Shown: one piece after another, positions 27,945-37,864 of the stretch
How the letters are laid out: each line of letters opens with the position of its first letter
Numbering within the stretch: position 1 is the stretch's first letter
NCBI GenBank assembly: GCA_039803545.1
Contig: JBDRYS010000001.1
Location: 65,866 to 129,865, forward strand
DNA length: 64,000 bases
Origin: a candidate division WOR-3 bacterium
GTDB lineage: Bacteria; Hydrothermota; Hydrothermia; UBA1063
Direction of reading: 5' to 3'
Program-made: the position numbers and the translations under genes
Notes under the pieces: model-generated
What the model saw: the letters and a program-made list of their open reading frames with translations, nothing else
The model's database searches: none
What the model was told of the DNA's origin: nothing

Positions 27945-28380
27945 GTCCCGAAGGGTAGCAAGAGAACTGGCCCTAATGGTTGTTTATTGTTCCAAGGTTA
28001 AGGAAAGGTTAAAGGCAAAGGATTGTGAAAAGGAAGTGTTGTCCCTTCTCGATGAGGAAGATTTGCAAATTTCAAAAGTGGATGAGGAGGCGAAGAGGTT
28101 TTATAAAAAGCTTATTGACGCCTACGAAGAGCATAAAGACAAAGCACTGGAACTTATAGGTCAACATTTAGAAAGATGGGAAATCGAGAGAATGAACCAC
28201 CTTGACCTGGCGATTCTCGAACTGGGTGTATGTGAACTTCTTGGAATTGGCGATGTAACTTACAAAGTTACTATTTCTGAAGCGGTGAACCTTGCAAAGA
28301 AATTCTCCTCAAATCGAGCGCCTCTTTTAGTTAATGCAGTAATGGATTCTATTGCTAAAACCTTAGGATTGGCCCAATGA
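27931..28380 (+). CDS. nusB: Transcription antitermination factor NusB
   Basis: NusB, with NusE (S10), binds boxA RNA and supports rRNA antitermination. The 149-residue protein has SRRVARELALMVVY at the N-terminus, a helical middle, and the family's C-terminal EAVNLAKKFSSNRAPLLVNAVMDSIAKTL. ATG 27931 overlaps the end of hisC by 14 bp; a TTG at 27925 is possible but less likely. The next gene starts in its stop codon (ATGA). Confidence 0.94.
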   Translation: MGIAESRRVARELALMVVYCSKVKERLKAKDCEKEVLSLLDEEDLQISKVDEEAKRFYKKLIDAYEEHKDKALELIGQHLERWEIERMNHLDLAILELGVCELLGIGDVTYKVTISEAVNLAKKFSSNRAPLLVNAVMDSIAKTLGLAQ

Positions 28381-29108
28381 GATATTTAGTGGTTTCTGAT
28401 ATCCATTCGAACTTGCCTGCCCTTAAAGCGGTACTTGCCAGGGCAAAAAGAGTGGGTTATGACAAGATAATTTGTCTCGGGGACTTCGTAGGATACTATA
28501 CCAGCCCAAATGAGGTGGTGGAGCTATTGAGAGGAGATCTTGCCATAGCGGTCATTGGAAACCATGATCATGGGCTTTTGCATCCCCAAACCATTACCCT
28601 TTACTTTAACGATTTGGCGAGGGAGGCGTTATTTTACAATATCAGCATAATTTCAAAGAATACCCTGGAGTTTCTGAAATCCCTTCCTTTTACTGCGGAG
28701 ATGGACGGTTTTATGTTTGTGCACGGTACCCCTTCAGACCCTGAAGCCTTTGAATACATTTACTCCAGCGTTCAAGCAGCGCGTGAGCTCCGGCTAACTT
28801 CAAAGAGGGTGATATTTTTTGGACATACCCACATTCCTGTCATTTACGAGTATGACGAGGAGAAAGATAGAGTCATTACTGTTGAAAAATACGTGAGGTT
28901 CAAAGAAGGGAAGCGTTACTTAATAAACCCTGGTAGTGTTGGACAACCCAGGGATGGAAACCCTGAAGCCAGTTTTGGCATCCTCGATATGGAGGAGGGA
29001 ATTTATCGAAACTATAGAGTAGAGTATGATGTTTTTGAAACTGTATCCGAAGTTATCAAGGCCGGATTAAATCCCCTTCTTGCTGAAAGACTTTACGATG
29101 GATTTTAG
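28377..29108 (+). CDS. Metallophosphoesterase (YfcE/MJ0936-like)
   Basis: A 243-residue calcineurin-like phosphoesterase with the full set of metal motifs: SDIHSNLPAL, GDFVGYY, GNHDHG, VHGTP and GHTHIPV. Relatives include phosphodiesterases and the diadenosine-tetraphosphatase-like group; the substrate cannot be told from sequence. It shares the ATGA overlap with nusB and its own end overlaps rimO by 11 bp, so it belongs to the amidase-hisC-nusB-rimO unit. Confidence 0.9.
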   Translation: MRYLVVSDIHSNLPALKAVLARAKRVGYDKIICLGDFVGYYTSPNEVVELLRGDLAIAVIGNHDHGLLHPQTITLYFNDLAREALFYNISIISKNTLEFLKSLPFTAEMDGFMFVHGTPSDPEAFEYIYSSVQAARELRLTSKRVIFFGHTHIPVIYEYDEEKDRVITVEKYVRFKEGKRYLINPGSVGQPRDGNPEASFGILDMEEGIYRNYRVEYDVFETVSEVIKAGLNPLLAERLYDGF

Positions 29109-30336
29109 CTCCTTTTATATTGAGACCTTAGGATGCCCCAAAAATGAGGTAGATTCGAGAATAATCCTGAGAAGACTTAAACTCGAGGGGAAAAATCCTG
29201 TTGAACCTGAGGAGGCTGATGTAATCATCATTAACAGTTGTGGCTTTTTGGAAGAAGCGATCGAGGAGCTCAAAGAGAGGATTTCCTACTGGCAGAAAAG
29301 AAGGAAAAAAGTTCTTGTCACAGGTTGCGCTGTTGAGAGATATGGAACTGGCTTTTTGAAAGGAGGAAATTTAGAACTTGTAAGAATAGACAATCTCGCC
29401 GGAGAAGGGAAAATAAAGGATATTTCGAGACAAACACTTTTACCGAGTTTCGAAAACCAGGATTTTTCAAGGGTTTCTTTATCTCATTATGTAAAGGTGC
29501 AGGAAGGTTGCACTCGAAGGTGCAGTTACTGTGTAATCTCTAAATTAAGGGGTCCCTTGCGCTCTCGTCCCATTGATGATATTGTAAGGGAGATAAGGCT
29601 TTTAATGGACAAAGGGGTAAAGGAATTTGTTTTGATTGCTCAGGATTTGACTCTTTACGGAGTAGATATCGGCCTTGACCTTGGTTCCCTTCTTAAGAGA
29701 CTTCCAGAAGGTCCCTATTACCGGCTCATGTATCTGCATCCCCATGGCATTAATGAAAGGCTCATAGGAATCATAAAAGACATTCCAGGGATTCTTTCCT
29801 ATCTCCACATCCCAATTCAACACGTGTCAGATAAAGTTCTGAAATCTATGAAAAGAGCTGGCGGAGAGAGAGCGGTAAAGCGAGCCATTGAACTGGTGAG
29901 AAAATATCTACCCGGATTTTTTATTAGAACCGATATTATGGTGGGTTATCCCGAAGAAAAGGATGAAGACTTCGAATTATTGCTTGACTTTTTGGAAAAG
30001 GAAAAGCCTGAAAGAATCGCAATTTTTAAGTATTCTCATGAGCCTTCTGCTACATCATACAGGCTTAAAGACCTTGAGCCAGAGATTAAAGAGGAACGCT
30101 ATGAAATTGCTTACCAAGTAGCTAATGAGGTAATGGGAAAGGTGCAGAGGGGGCTAATAGGGAAGAGGATCCTCGCATTTTATGAGAAGGGAGAGGGTTG
30201 GACCCAATACGATGCAAAGGGAATAGATTTTGGTATAGAAATAAAGGGGGTTAAAAACCATACCTGGTTTGGATTTGCAGAGATTTCCAAAATCAAAGAA
30301 AATCTTGATGTTGTTGGTTTTCCATTAAAACTTTAA
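29098..30336 (+). CDS. rimO: Ribosomal protein S12 methylthiotransferase RimO
   Basis: A radical-SAM enzyme that adds a methylthio group to an aspartate of ribosomal protein S12. The 412-residue protein has the UPF0004 cysteines (TLGCPKNEVDS, INSCGF, VTGCAVERY), the radical-SAM cluster motif EGCTRRCSYCVISKLRG and a C-terminal TRAM-like domain. LGCPKNxVDSE and LRGPLRSRP favour RimO over MiaB. ATG 29098 fits the family start (FYIETLGCPKN); TTG 29080 would add six residues. It is the last gene of its unit; the accC promoter lies in its last codons. Confidence 0.93.
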   Translation: MDFSSFYIETLGCPKNEVDSRIILRRLKLEGKNPVEPEEADVIIINSCGFLEEAIEELKERISYWQKRRKKVLVTGCAVERYGTGFLKGGNLELVRIDNLAGEGKIKDISRQTLLPSFENQDFSRVSLSHYVKVQEGCTRRCSYCVISKLRGPLRSRPIDDIVREIRLLMDKGVKEFVLIAQDLTLYGVDIGLDLGSLLKRLPEGPYYRLMYLHPHGINERLIGIIKDIPGILSYLHIPIQHVSDKVLKSMKRAGGERAVKRAIELVRKYLPGFFIRTDIMVGYPEEKDEDFELLLDFLEKEKPERIAIFKYSHEPSATSYRLKDLEPEIKEERYEIAYQVANEVMGKVQRGLIGKRILAFYEKGEGWTQYDAKGIDFGIEIKGVKNHTWFGFAEISKIKENLDVVGFPLKL

Positions 30337-30339
30337 AAT
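30311..30339 (+). promoter_or_regulatory. Promoter of accC-mlaEF, predicted leaderless
   Basis: TTGTTG (30311-30316), 17-bp spacer, TAAAAT (30334-30339), then 6 bases to the ATG at 30346. It starts inside the end of rimO. Confidence 0.65.
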
Positions 30340-30345
30340 AACAAC

Positions 30346-31686
30346 ATGTTTAAGAGAGTTCTTGTTGCCAATAGGGGAGAGATTGCCGTTAGGGTAATAA
30401 GGGCACTTAAGGAACTGGGAATTGAATCTGTTGCAGTTTATTCCGAAGCAGACAAGGATTCCCTGCATGTGGAAATGGCTGATTATGCTATTTGCATAGG
30501 TCCTGCTCCTTCCAAAGAGAGTTACCTCAATTTTTCTCGAATTCTTAGCGCTGCGGAGATCGCTGGAGTTGACGCCATCCATCCTGGTTATGGATTTTTA
30601 TCAGAAAATCCGGACTTTGCGGAACTTGTAGAGGCGAGCGGTTTTGTTTTTATCGGGCCTTCTTCATCGAGCATCAGGCTTATGGGCGATAAAATTGAGG
30701 CAAAGAGGAGTATGAAAAAAGTTGGTGTCCCGATACTTCCAGGTACTGAATCCCCTGTTTCCTCCCTCGATGAGGCTATAAAAATAGTCAAAGAGATAGG
30801 TTTACCTGTGATTATCAAGGCTGCAGCGGGCGGTGGTGGAAAAGGGATGAGAGTAGTTAGGGATATGGATGCCCTCGAAAGGGCTTTTAACATGGCTCAA
30901 AAGGAGGCGGAGGCTGCCTTTGGAGACCCAAGGGTTTACATTGAAAAATATATCGAAAGGCCAAGGCATGTTGAGGTTCAAGTAATTGGTGATCGCTATG
31001 GGAATATGGTTCATTTAGGTGAAAGGGAATGCTCCATTCAACGGAGGCATCAGAAATTGCTGGAAGAATCTCCTTCTCCTGCTGTAACGCCGGAGATGAG
31101 GAAGAAAATCGGTGAATATGCTGTTAAGGGTGCCCTTTCCATCGGTTATTATTCAGCTGGAACCCTCGAATTTTTGCTTGACCAGGATGGTAATTTCTAT
31201 TTTATGGAGATGAATACTCGAATTCAGGTGGAGCATCCAGTCACGGAATGGGTAACCGGAATTGATATTGTAAAGCTTCAAATTTTAATAGCCATGGGTG
31301 AGAAATTGAACTTAAAACAGGAAGAAATTAATTTTACAGGGCATGCGATAGAGGTTAGGGTTAATGCTGAGGATCCGGAGCGGGGCTTCACCCCTTCACC
31401 TGGTAAAATCGAACTTTTACACTTGCCAGGTGGTCCGGGAGTCAGGGTCGATACCCATATTTATCAGGGTTATACCATACCCCCTTATTACGACTCATTG
31501 ATAATGAAGATTATCGTTCATGACCGGGATAGGCTTTCTGCTATTTCCCGGATGAAGAGGGCCTTGGAAGAAACAGTTGTTGACGGGATAAAGACTACTA
31601 TACCTTTCTTCCTCAAATTGCTGGAAAACGAGGATTTTGTTCAAGGTAAAGTAGATACCCATTTTCTGGAACGATTCAAGTGGTAA
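30346..31686 (+). CDS. accC: Biotin carboxylase (acetyl-CoA carboxylase subunit)
   Basis: AccC carboxylates the biotin of BCCP using ATP and bicarbonate, for malonyl-CoA synthesis. The 446-residue ATP-grasp protein has [33 protein letters not shown], the glycine-rich [35 protein letters not shown] and [19 protein letters not shown]. All are normal. It is not next to accB, which is at 63.5 kb beside efp; here it leads the mlaE-mlaF unit and overlaps mlaE by 7 bp. Confidence 0.97.
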   Translation: MFKRVLVANRGEIAVRVIRALKELGIESVAVYSEADKDSLHVEMADYAICIGPAPSKESYLNFSRILSAAEIAGVDAIHPGYGFLSENPDFAELVEASGFVFIGPSSSSIRLMGDKIEAKRSMKKVGVPILPGTESPVSSLDEAIKIVKEIGLPVIIKAAAGGGGKGMRVVRDMDALERAFNMAQKEAEAAFGDPRVYIEKYIERPRHVEVQVIGDRYGNMVHLGERECSIQRRHQKLLEESPSPAVTPEMRKKIGEYAVKGALSIGYYSAGTLEFLLDQDGNFYFMEMNTRIQVEHPVTEWVTGIDIVKLQILIAMGEKLNLKQEEINFTGHAIEVRVNAEDPERGFTPSPGKIELLHLPGGPGVRVDTHIYQGYTIPPYYDSLIMKIIVHDRDRLSAISRMKRALEETVVDGIKTTIPFFLKLLENEDFVQGKVDTHFLERFKW

Positions 31687-32429
31687 TTCCTTTTTTTAGA
31701 GAGATTTTAAGAAATTTAGGCTCCTATTTTTTGATGGTTTATTACTCGATTTTAGGCATTTCCTATTTAAAAAGAGAGGAAATTCTTAAACAGTTGGAGT
31801 TTTTTGCGATTAGCTCTCTTTTCATCGTTGCCCTCGCTGCATCTTTCACAGGCATGGTAACCAGTGTTCAGAGTGCTTATCAGATCAGGGACCTTTTACC
31901 CCTCGACCTTCTTGGTGCCGGGGTAGGTAAAATGGTTACCATTGAACTTGGACCTGTATTGACCGCGCTCATTCTCGCTGGTAGGGCTGGTGCCGCAATC
32001 GCTTCAGAAATTGCAACGATGAATGTTACTGACCAACTTGATGCCATGGAAGTTATGGGCATCGATCCCTACAGGTATTTAATTCTGCCGAAGGTCGTTG
32101 CAGGTACCTTAGTTACTCCCCTTCTTGTGGTTTTTGCCGATTTTATGGCGATATTGAGCTCTGCAATAGTCTCAAAGGTCATGCTCGATGTCGAATATTC
32201 AACTTTCTTGAGGTCCTTTCAAGATTATTTTTACCTTAAGGACTTTCTCGGGGGTCTATTAAAGGGGGTTGTTTTTGGTTTTATAATTACAACGGTCAGC
32301 TGCTACATGGGGATTACCAGCCGAGAGGGTGCAAGGGGAGTTGGCCTTGCGACTATGAGGGCAGTGATCTACTCCTCTGTTTTTGTTCTGTTTTTCGATT
32401 ATATCCTTGGGAGTTTGATTTATGGCTGA
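31680..32429 (+). CDS. mlaE: MlaE-type ABC transporter permease
   Basis: MlaE is the inner-membrane permease of MCE/Mla systems that move phospholipids between inner and outer membranes. The 249-residue protein has about five membrane segments and the family's central motif [25 protein letters not shown], then [27 protein letters not shown] and the C-terminal [14 protein letters not shown]. The start is GTG 31680, within the end of accC. mlaF follows with an 8-bp overlap. The usual MCE-domain substrate-binding protein is not found directly downstream. Confidence 0.94.
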   Translation: MVIPFFREILRNLGSYFLMVYYSILGISYLKREEILKQLEFFAISSLFIVALAASFTGMVTSVQSAYQIRDLLPLDLLGAGVGKMVTIELGPVLTALILAGRAGAAIASEIATMNVTDQLDAMEVMGIDPYRYLILPKVVAGTLVTPLLVVFADFMAILSSAIVSKVMLDVEYSTFLRSFQDYFYLKDFLGGLLKGVVFGFIITTVSCYMGITSREGARGVGLATMRAVIYSSVFVLFFDYILGSLIYG

Positions 32430-33156
32430 GGTTGTGAGGGTCGAGAATGTGGTCAAAACATTTATGAACAAGAAAGTTCTAAACTCGGTAAGCTTTAGCG
32501 TGAATGAGGGTGAGACAGTCTGCATTCTTGGTAGAAGTGGAGCAGGCAAAACCGTTTTGCTCAGAATAATAGTCGGACTTTTGAGGCCTGACAAAGGTAC
32601 CGTTTATTTGTTTGGTAAGAACATCTTTAAAATAAAGAGGGAGGAGTTATTTAAACTCCGTGAAAATGTAGGATTTGTCTTTCAAAATTCTGCTCTGTTT
32701 GACTCTTTAACGGTCTTTGAAAATGTAGCCTATCCTTTTTTAAAAAGGGAGATTCCAGCCGAGGAGTTAAGGGAAAAGGTCCTCGAAATTCTTCGACTTG
32801 TGGAGATGCAAGGAGCTGAAAATTTGATGCCTTCTGAACTTTCTGGCGGCATGAAGAAACGAGCTGCCATTGCAAGGGCCCTTGTAACAGAGCCTAAGCT
32901 GGTTATCTATGATGAACCAACCGCTGGCTTGGACCTTGCTACAGGAAGATCGATTGTAAATATTATAAAAAAGTTAAACGAAGAGAGAAAAGCCACCTCC
33001 ATAATTGTGACCCACGATCTTGAGGTGGCTTCAACCCTTTCAGATAGAATACTCCTTTTGCATGAAGGTAGGATTGTAAAGGAATTGAAGCCAGAGGGCT
33101 TAAAAAATGGCTTAGATAATGAGTTAATAAGGTTTTTTAGCACGAGGGAGGGTTAA
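32422..33156 (+). CDS. mlaF: MlaF-type ABC transporter ATP-binding protein
   Basis: The ATPase partner of MlaE. The 244-residue protein has Walker A LGRSGAGKTVLL, a Q-loop (VFQNSALFDSLTV), the signature ELSGGMKKRAAIARAL, Walker B LVIYDEPTAGLD and the switch histidine VTHDLE. The form ELSGGMxKRxxxAR is characteristic of the MlaF/TTG2A group. It overlaps mlaE by 8 bp and is followed 3 bases later by the TPR-TlpA lipoprotein. Confidence 0.95.
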   Translation: MAEVVRVENVVKTFMNKKVLNSVSFSVNEGETVCILGRSGAGKTVLLRIIVGLLRPDKGTVYLFGKNIFKIKREELFKLRENVGFVFQNSALFDSLTVFENVAYPFLKREIPAEELREKVLEILRLVEMQGAENLMPSELSGGMKKRAAIARALVTEPKLVIYDEPTAGLDLATGRSIVNIIKKLNEERKATSIIVTHDLEVASTLSDRILLLHEGRIVKELKPEGLKNGLDNELIRFFSTREG

Positions 33157-33159
33157 AAA

Positions 33160-35019
33160 ATGAAGAACAAAAGGAGTGTATCCATTATGATGGTGTCGTT
33201 GCTCTTACTTTTTGTTTCATGCAGGTCCTATGAAGTGAAGCCTACGAAGCCCCAAATGGGAGAAAAGGTTGAAGTTACTGTAAGAGGAGAGTTTAAGTCG
33301 CCGCTGGTGGAGGTGGTCTATCTCAAAGAAAATCTCGACTTTGACTTTGATGTGATACCCGCTAAGGTAGAGCAAAAAGCCATTTCTTTCGTTATAACAC
33401 CTGATACTTTAACTTCTTATGTGATATGGAGGGTTGTAGACAGCAATGTAGTATATTTCCCCGATGGCGAGGGCCTGATGTTTTATTACGGTAAGAAGCC
33501 GATGCCCCTCGCTTATTACTATAAAGGCATGCATACTGAGAAAGCTATTCCATATCTGGTTGAATTGAAGCCTGAGGAGCAAAAGAAAATCATAAGAAGG
33601 GCCGAAAGAGTTTACAAGAAGGGTTTAAAGTATTATCCTTCTTGTCCAATGTGTTTTGCAAGGCTAAAAATATTGCAGTACTTTAAGCTCAAGGACGAAC
33701 GGAGCAAGGCAAAATATCTATCGGAGCTCGAAAATGTTACGGATTCCCTTTTCAACACAGGAGATTTAATGGCACAAGTAGCCGCTTTTAACGTTGCCTA
33801 TTTCTTCTCCTCTGCTAAGACTTACGATTACTTCAAGTATCTTTCGGAAAATCCTTTCATTCCCGGCGCTCTCGACGTAGCGATGAGCTATTTATATCAG
33901 TATGCAAGGAATTTAAACCCCAAAGAAGGTGCGAAATGGCTCGAGATAGGGTTAAATAAGTATGCAGACTATATTAAGGAGCCATCCTCGAGAATTAAGA
34001 ATATTTTGAGGAATTACTACTATTCCCTCTATTATGCCTACATTGTACAAGGGGATACAGTAAAGGCGATAGAATACTTGAGGAAGTTACAGCAAATTTT
34101 TCCGATGGATCCATCGCCATACGTGGTTGAAGCCTCATTGAGAATGGAAATGGGAACAATAAATTATAGGACTATTGACAGTCTTCTTGCTACTGCAGAA
34201 AAGTGCTTTAATCCCATTGCTTATTCTTACACTTACCCCTTTTATGACACCGAATCGAGGGATAAAGCTGTAAGAAGAAATCTCACTGACCTTTACAGGG
34301 TTGAATCTCGGTACTTTACAAACATTGGTGATACAGCAAGGGCTATTGCGGTGCTTGAAAAGGCCATAGAGGCTCAGGGGGGTGACCTCTATGCTGACTA
34401 TGGTGATCACGAAGAGCTGGGCGACTTACTCCTTGCTACTCGAGACCTTGAAAAGGCTATTAAGCATTACGCCTATGCCATAATTACGGGTGCGGAAGAG
34501 GATCGTATTGTTAAAAGTCTTGAGGAAAGACTTAAATCTATTAAAATAGGCGAAGATTCCGCTCGGGTTCTTATTTCAAATATGATGAAGACCATTGATG
34601 AAAATCGGATCTCTGCGCCGGACTTTATTGTTGAAACTATTGATGGCAAAAAATTGAGCTTGAAAAACCTTAAGGGTAAAGTAGTGGTATTAAACTTTTG
34701 GGCGACCTGGTGTGGGCCTTGCAGGAGAGAGATTCCAGAACTTAATAAATTAGTTGAAAAATATAAAGATAATACCGATGTGGTTTTTGTAGCAATCACC
34801 AACGACCTAAGAGAAAGAGTGGCGAACTTCCTGAGTAGTAACGAGTTTAAATATAAAGTCGCCTTTGACGTGGATAGTGTTTACCAGAAGTACAATGTAA
34901 CTGCGGTTCCTACCCACGTGATAATAGACAAAGACGGGTTTATTTCTTCTCGAATTGTAGGGTCTCTCCCCCAAATGGATGAAATTCTCAGCAAGAAGAT
35001 TGAAAAGCTACTAAAGTAG
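33160..35019 (+). CDS. Lipoprotein with TPR-like repeats and a C-terminal TlpA-type thioredoxin domain
   Basis: The 619-residue protein begins with a lipoprotein signal (MMVSLLLLFVSCRS, Cys about 21). Residues about 130-470 are helical, with TPR-like pairs such as ARAIAVLEKAIEAQGG and DLEKAIKHYAYAIITG. Residues about 485-615 form a ResA/TlpA thioredoxin domain: APDFIVETIDGKKLSLKNLK, the redox motif FWATWCGPCRRE and the cis-Pro region AVPTHVIIDKDG. Such proteins reduce disulfides or support cytochrome maturation outside the cytoplasm. It follows mlaF by 3 bases and probably shares its transcript. Confidence 0.87.
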   Translation: MKNKRSVSIMMVSLLLLFVSCRSYEVKPTKPQMGEKVEVTVRGEFKSPLVEVVYLKENLDFDFDVIPAKVEQKAISFVITPDTLTSYVIWRVVDSNVVYFPDGEGLMFYYGKKPMPLAYYYKGMHTEKAIPYLVELKPEEQKKIIRRAERVYKKGLKYYPSCPMCFARLKILQYFKLKDERSKAKYLSELENVTDSLFNTGDLMAQVAAFNVAYFFSSAKTYDYFKYLSENPFIPGALDVAMSYLYQYARNLNPKEGAKWLEIGLNKYADYIKEPSSRIKNILRNYYYSLYYAYIVQGDTVKAIEYLRKLQQIFPMDPSPYVVEASLRMEMGTINYRTIDSLLATAEKCFNPIAYSYTYPFYDTESRDKAVRRNLTDLYRVESRYFTNIGDTARAIAVLEKAIEAQGGDLYADYGDHEELGDLLLATRDLEKAIKHYAYAIITGAEEDRIVKSLEERLKSIKIGEDSARVLISNMMKTIDENRISAPDFIVETIDGKKLSLKNLKGKVVVLNFWATWCGPCRREIPELNKLVEKYKDNTDVVFVAITNDLRERVANFLSSNEFKYKVAFDVDSVYQKYNVTAVPTHVIIDKDGFISSRIVGSLPQMDEILSKKIEKLLK

Positions 35020-35032
35020 AGTTAAGGCTTAA

Positions 35033-35239
35033 TTAGCCCTTCTTTTTGTTGTAGATTTCAATAAAGTACTCGATGGACCTATCGTAGGTCCTTTCGGCCT
35101 CAGGTGGGAAGTAGCAAGCAGGAAGCTCTCCATGGGCCCTGTGGTAAGCTATGCAATCACAACAGATACCCTTCCTCGGGCAGGTAGGATAAGAACAGGT
35201 GCAACGATTTTTTAAATTGTAGTCCTTTTTGCATTCCAT
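35033..35239 (-). CDS. DUF6485 cysteine-rich small protein
   Basis: A 68-residue protein with seven cysteines: [22 protein letters not shown] and ACYF. The pattern C-x-C-x4-C-x5-CC-x2-C matches the DUF6485 family and suggests metal binding, probably zinc or a cluster. CAGGAGGCATCC precedes the ATG. It stands alone on the minus strand between two plus-strand units, and its function is unknown. Confidence 0.88.
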   Translation of the reverse strand: MECKKDYNLKNRCTCSYPTCPRKGICCDCIAYHRAHGELPACYFPPEAERTYDRSIEYFIEIYNKKKG

Positions 35240-35375
35240 TGGATGCCTCCTGTTTTGGGAAAATTTTAATTAAGCTGCGGCGGATGTTCAAAGGTAAATT
35301 CTGGCACTGATGTTCCTTCAGTTCTGAATTTCCTTTGTTTGGCATTATATTATTGGACAAAATCTGGGAACTGCG

Positions 35376-36374
35376 ATGCATAATTACTTGAAAATTGCAT
35401 TGTTTCTGACTGCTGGTACTTTAACAGGTCTTCTCATAGATCAGTTAATTCTAAAGAAATTACTCAGGGTTTTTGAGAAATCGAAAAGGCAAGGTGAAGA
35501 GGCAGTCGTTTGGTCTCTACGGTACTGGGTGATCCTGTGGGCTATTCTAATTGCCTCTGATATCCTTGTAGGCCAGATCAAACTTGAATCTTCTACGGTA
35601 AAAGGCTTTAGGCAATTCTTTTGCATAGTTGCAATAATTTCCTTTACTATAGTTTTAGCCAGACTATCGGGAAAACTGGTAGATATATCCATTTCGAAAC
35701 TTAAGACTGCTCTACCTGGGGTTAGTCTTCTTACTAACCTCGCTCGCATAACAGTTTATATTATTGGTGGCCTTGTTCTTTTACACACTCTTGGGATTTC
35801 TATAGCTCCTATTCTTACGGGTCTTGGGATAGGAGGCGTTGCTGTAGCATTGGCCTTACAAAGCACACTGACAAACTTGGTTGCGGGGATTCAGATAATT
35901 GCAGGTGGAAAGCTCAAGGTAGGAGATTATGTTAAGCTGGAAACGGGAGAAGAGGGGTACGTTGAAGATATAACCTGGAGTAATACTTTAATCAGGGACC
36001 TCTCTAACAATATGATAGTGGTGCCCAATTCCCGCGTGACGACGTCAATTTTTAAGAATTACTACCTACCGGATGCAGAGATGTCTGTGGGAGTCCCTAT
36101 TGTGGTTTCAGTAGAGGCAGATCTTAATAAGGTTGAAAGGTTGTGCGTTGAAGTTGGTAAGGAAGTAATTCAAGAGGTCCCTGGTGCTGTGAAGACCTTT
36201 GAGCCTATAGTTCGTTTCAGTAGTTTATCTGAGTGGGGATTGGTTGTGAATGTTTTTTTCAGGGTTATTAATCCAAGGGATCAGTTTCTTTTGAAGCATG
36301 TCTTCTTAAAAGAGATTATCACGAAATTCCAGGAAGAGGGCATCAAGTTCCCCATCCGATTCCCCCAGATTTAG
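35376..36374 (+). CDS. MscS-family mechanosensitive channel
   Basis: MscS channels release solutes when membrane tension rises. The 332-residue protein has three or four N-terminal membrane segments, then the pore helix region LGIGGVAVALALQSTLTNLVAGIQII, typical of TM3, followed by the beta domain (KVGDYVKLETGEEGYVEDITWSNT, IVVPNSRVTTSIFKNY) and the alpha/beta C-terminal domain. It is monocistronic by spacing. The start is ATG 35376; I see no good Shine-Dalgarno site. The 136-bp gap from the divergent DUF6485 gene holds no other gene. Confidence 0.93.
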   Translation: MHNYLKIALFLTAGTLTGLLIDQLILKKLLRVFEKSKRQGEEAVVWSLRYWVILWAILIASDILVGQIKLESSTVKGFRQFFCIVAIISFTIVLARLSGKLVDISISKLKTALPGVSLLTNLARITVYIIGGLVLLHTLGISIAPILTGLGIGGVAVALALQSTLTNLVAGIQIIAGGKLKVGDYVKLETGEEGYVEDITWSNTLIRDLSNNMIVVPNSRVTTSIFKNYYLPDAEMSVGVPIVVSVEADLNKVERLCVEVGKEVIQEVPGAVKTFEPIVRFSSLSEWGLVVNVFFRVINPRDQFLLKHVFLKEIITKFQEEGIKFPIRFPQI

Positions 36375-36404
36375 TTTAGAAACTTAATTCTTTGTCTTTA
36401 AACT

Positions 36405-36433
36405 TTGACATTATTGCAGTTTTGCTTTAATCT
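36405..36433 (+). promoter_or_regulatory. Sigma70 promoter of the envelope glucan-module cluster
   Basis: Perfect TTGACA (36405-36410), 17-bp spacer, TAATCT (36428-36433), 9 bases to the ATG at 36443. The predicted leader is at most about 3 bases and has no Shine-Dalgarno site. Confidence 0.75.
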
Positions 36434-36442
36434 TTTTTCACT

Positions 36443-37849
36443 ATGGTTACGTTACTTTTGCTTGTTTCATCTCCAATAGTGTTGAATGGGTATTTCGAGG
36501 GGGAGTATCTTGCGCAAAAGTCAAGGCTTCCAGTGAATTGGGATATGTGGAATCCCAAGAACTATTTTGAAATGAAATTCACGGTTAGTCCTTCCCCCGG
36601 TTTAAATGGTTTTTTCTCCCTCTCGGCTCTTTCAAATTCTAATGGGATGCGGTTTTTTATGAATCAGGGCCACCTTTCCTACAGGACTTCCAATACTGAG
36701 ACTACCATTTTCTCAAGGGAGGATAGATTCTGGATATCCAGTCCCCTTCTATTTTTAGTGAATACGGACAGGGTAAAGGATGATGCCTGGGGTCCGAAGG
36801 CTGAAGGTGTGAGAATGGATTTGTGGGAGTGGAAGGGGTTTTACGCCACGGGAATTGCATCAAAATTCAGGACCTGGGATGGAGAGGCCTACCTTGCTTC
36901 TTTGACCAAGAAGTTCGGTGATCGATTCGAGATCGGAAGTATCTACTTAAAAAAGGATTGGAGAGGACCAGGAAATTCCTTTAACAGTGTCTATTCAATA
37001 AATGGAAAGACTCACATAAAAGGACCTCTTAACTTAAGGTTCGAGGTGGCAAGAAGTATTCATCCTTCTCAACTGACCCCGCGTAAAAGTGATGATTACG
37101 CCTTTGAACTGGAGTTTAGAAGAATAAGATTGAGAAATCTATCCATTGCCTGGAGTTTCTTCAATTACGGTATCGATTTCATTGACGAGTTCTCTAATAA
37201 GTTCAATCTTAATTTTGATAGGGAGTTTGATAGGCGTGGCGTCTATGGCGAGTTTGTCTATCTCGTCCCTTACAAAGCGGTTAACCTGATCTACAAGACC
37301 CGTTATTGGGAATCGAGATTTGATGAAACATACCCGGGATTCTTATTACCCCACAGGTACAATAAATGGTGGAACTACGGTGAGATTTACATCGAATATT
37401 ACGGAGGGGTCTCTTCTAAGTTTTATGTTGAATCCTTGAAGGATACTGCCCAGACCTGGAATCACCTCTTCTTTGAAATCGGCGGCGAAAATAATCTGAT
37501 GAAACTGCGGCTTCAATATAAGATTATGGACCTTGGCATTAATAGAAATGGCCAGTCTGTTTACTATTCCATTGGGGAAAGGCACTTGATAGGGGCTGAG
37601 TTGAGGGTAAATCTCACTCAAAATCTCTTCTTTTACAGCAGGGCTGCAGTTGGTATGGGAGTTGGTCGTTCCTGGGAAAGCCTTTTCCTGCAATTGGGCT
37701 ACAGAGGCATTAAAAACACTGAAATATTCTTAGAATATGGGGAACCTGGACACACGGACGGGGACCTTGTAAACGACTGGGATTTTTCCAACAATCCTTA
37801 CCTCAGGACAGAGGATAAGGCAAAGTTACTTGTAAAATATTGGTTCTGA
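36443..37849 (+). CDS. Predicted outer-membrane beta-barrel protein, cluster gene 1
   Basis: I do not recognise a named family. The 468-residue protein has a short signal-like start (VTLLLLVSSPIVLNGYFEG). The rest is built from alternating aromatic and polar beta-strands, such as GRRFxVYGEFVYLVPYK-like and YGEIYIEYYGGVSSKFYVE segments, ending in an aromatic residue (LLVKYWF), the classic outer-membrane insertion signal. This predicts a porin-like barrel. It is the first gene of a five-gene unit; the next gene starts 16 bases downstream after AAAGGAG. By context it should serve the same cargo as the carbohydrate-module genes that follow. Confidence 0.75.
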   Translation: MVTLLLLVSSPIVLNGYFEGEYLAQKSRLPVNWDMWNPKNYFEMKFTVSPSPGLNGFFSLSALSNSNGMRFFMNQGHLSYRTSNTETTIFSREDRFWISSPLLFLVNTDRVKDDAWGPKAEGVRMDLWEWKGFYATGIASKFRTWDGEAYLASLTKKFGDRFEIGSIYLKKDWRGPGNSFNSVYSINGKTHIKGPLNLRFEVARSIHPSQLTPRKSDDYAFELEFRRIRLRNLSIAWSFFNYGIDFIDEFSNKFNLNFDREFDRRGVYGEFVYLVPYKAVNLIYKTRYWESRFDETYPGFLLPHRYNKWWNYGEIYIEYYGGVSSKFYVESLKDTAQTWNHLFFEIGGENNLMKLRLQYKIMDLGINRNGQSVYYSIGERHLIGAELRVNLTQNLFFYSRAAVGMGVGRSWESLFLQLGYRGIKNTEIFLEYGEPGHTDGDLVNDWDFSNNPYLRTEDKAKLLVKYWF

Positions 37850-37864
37850 AAAAGGAGTATTGAT

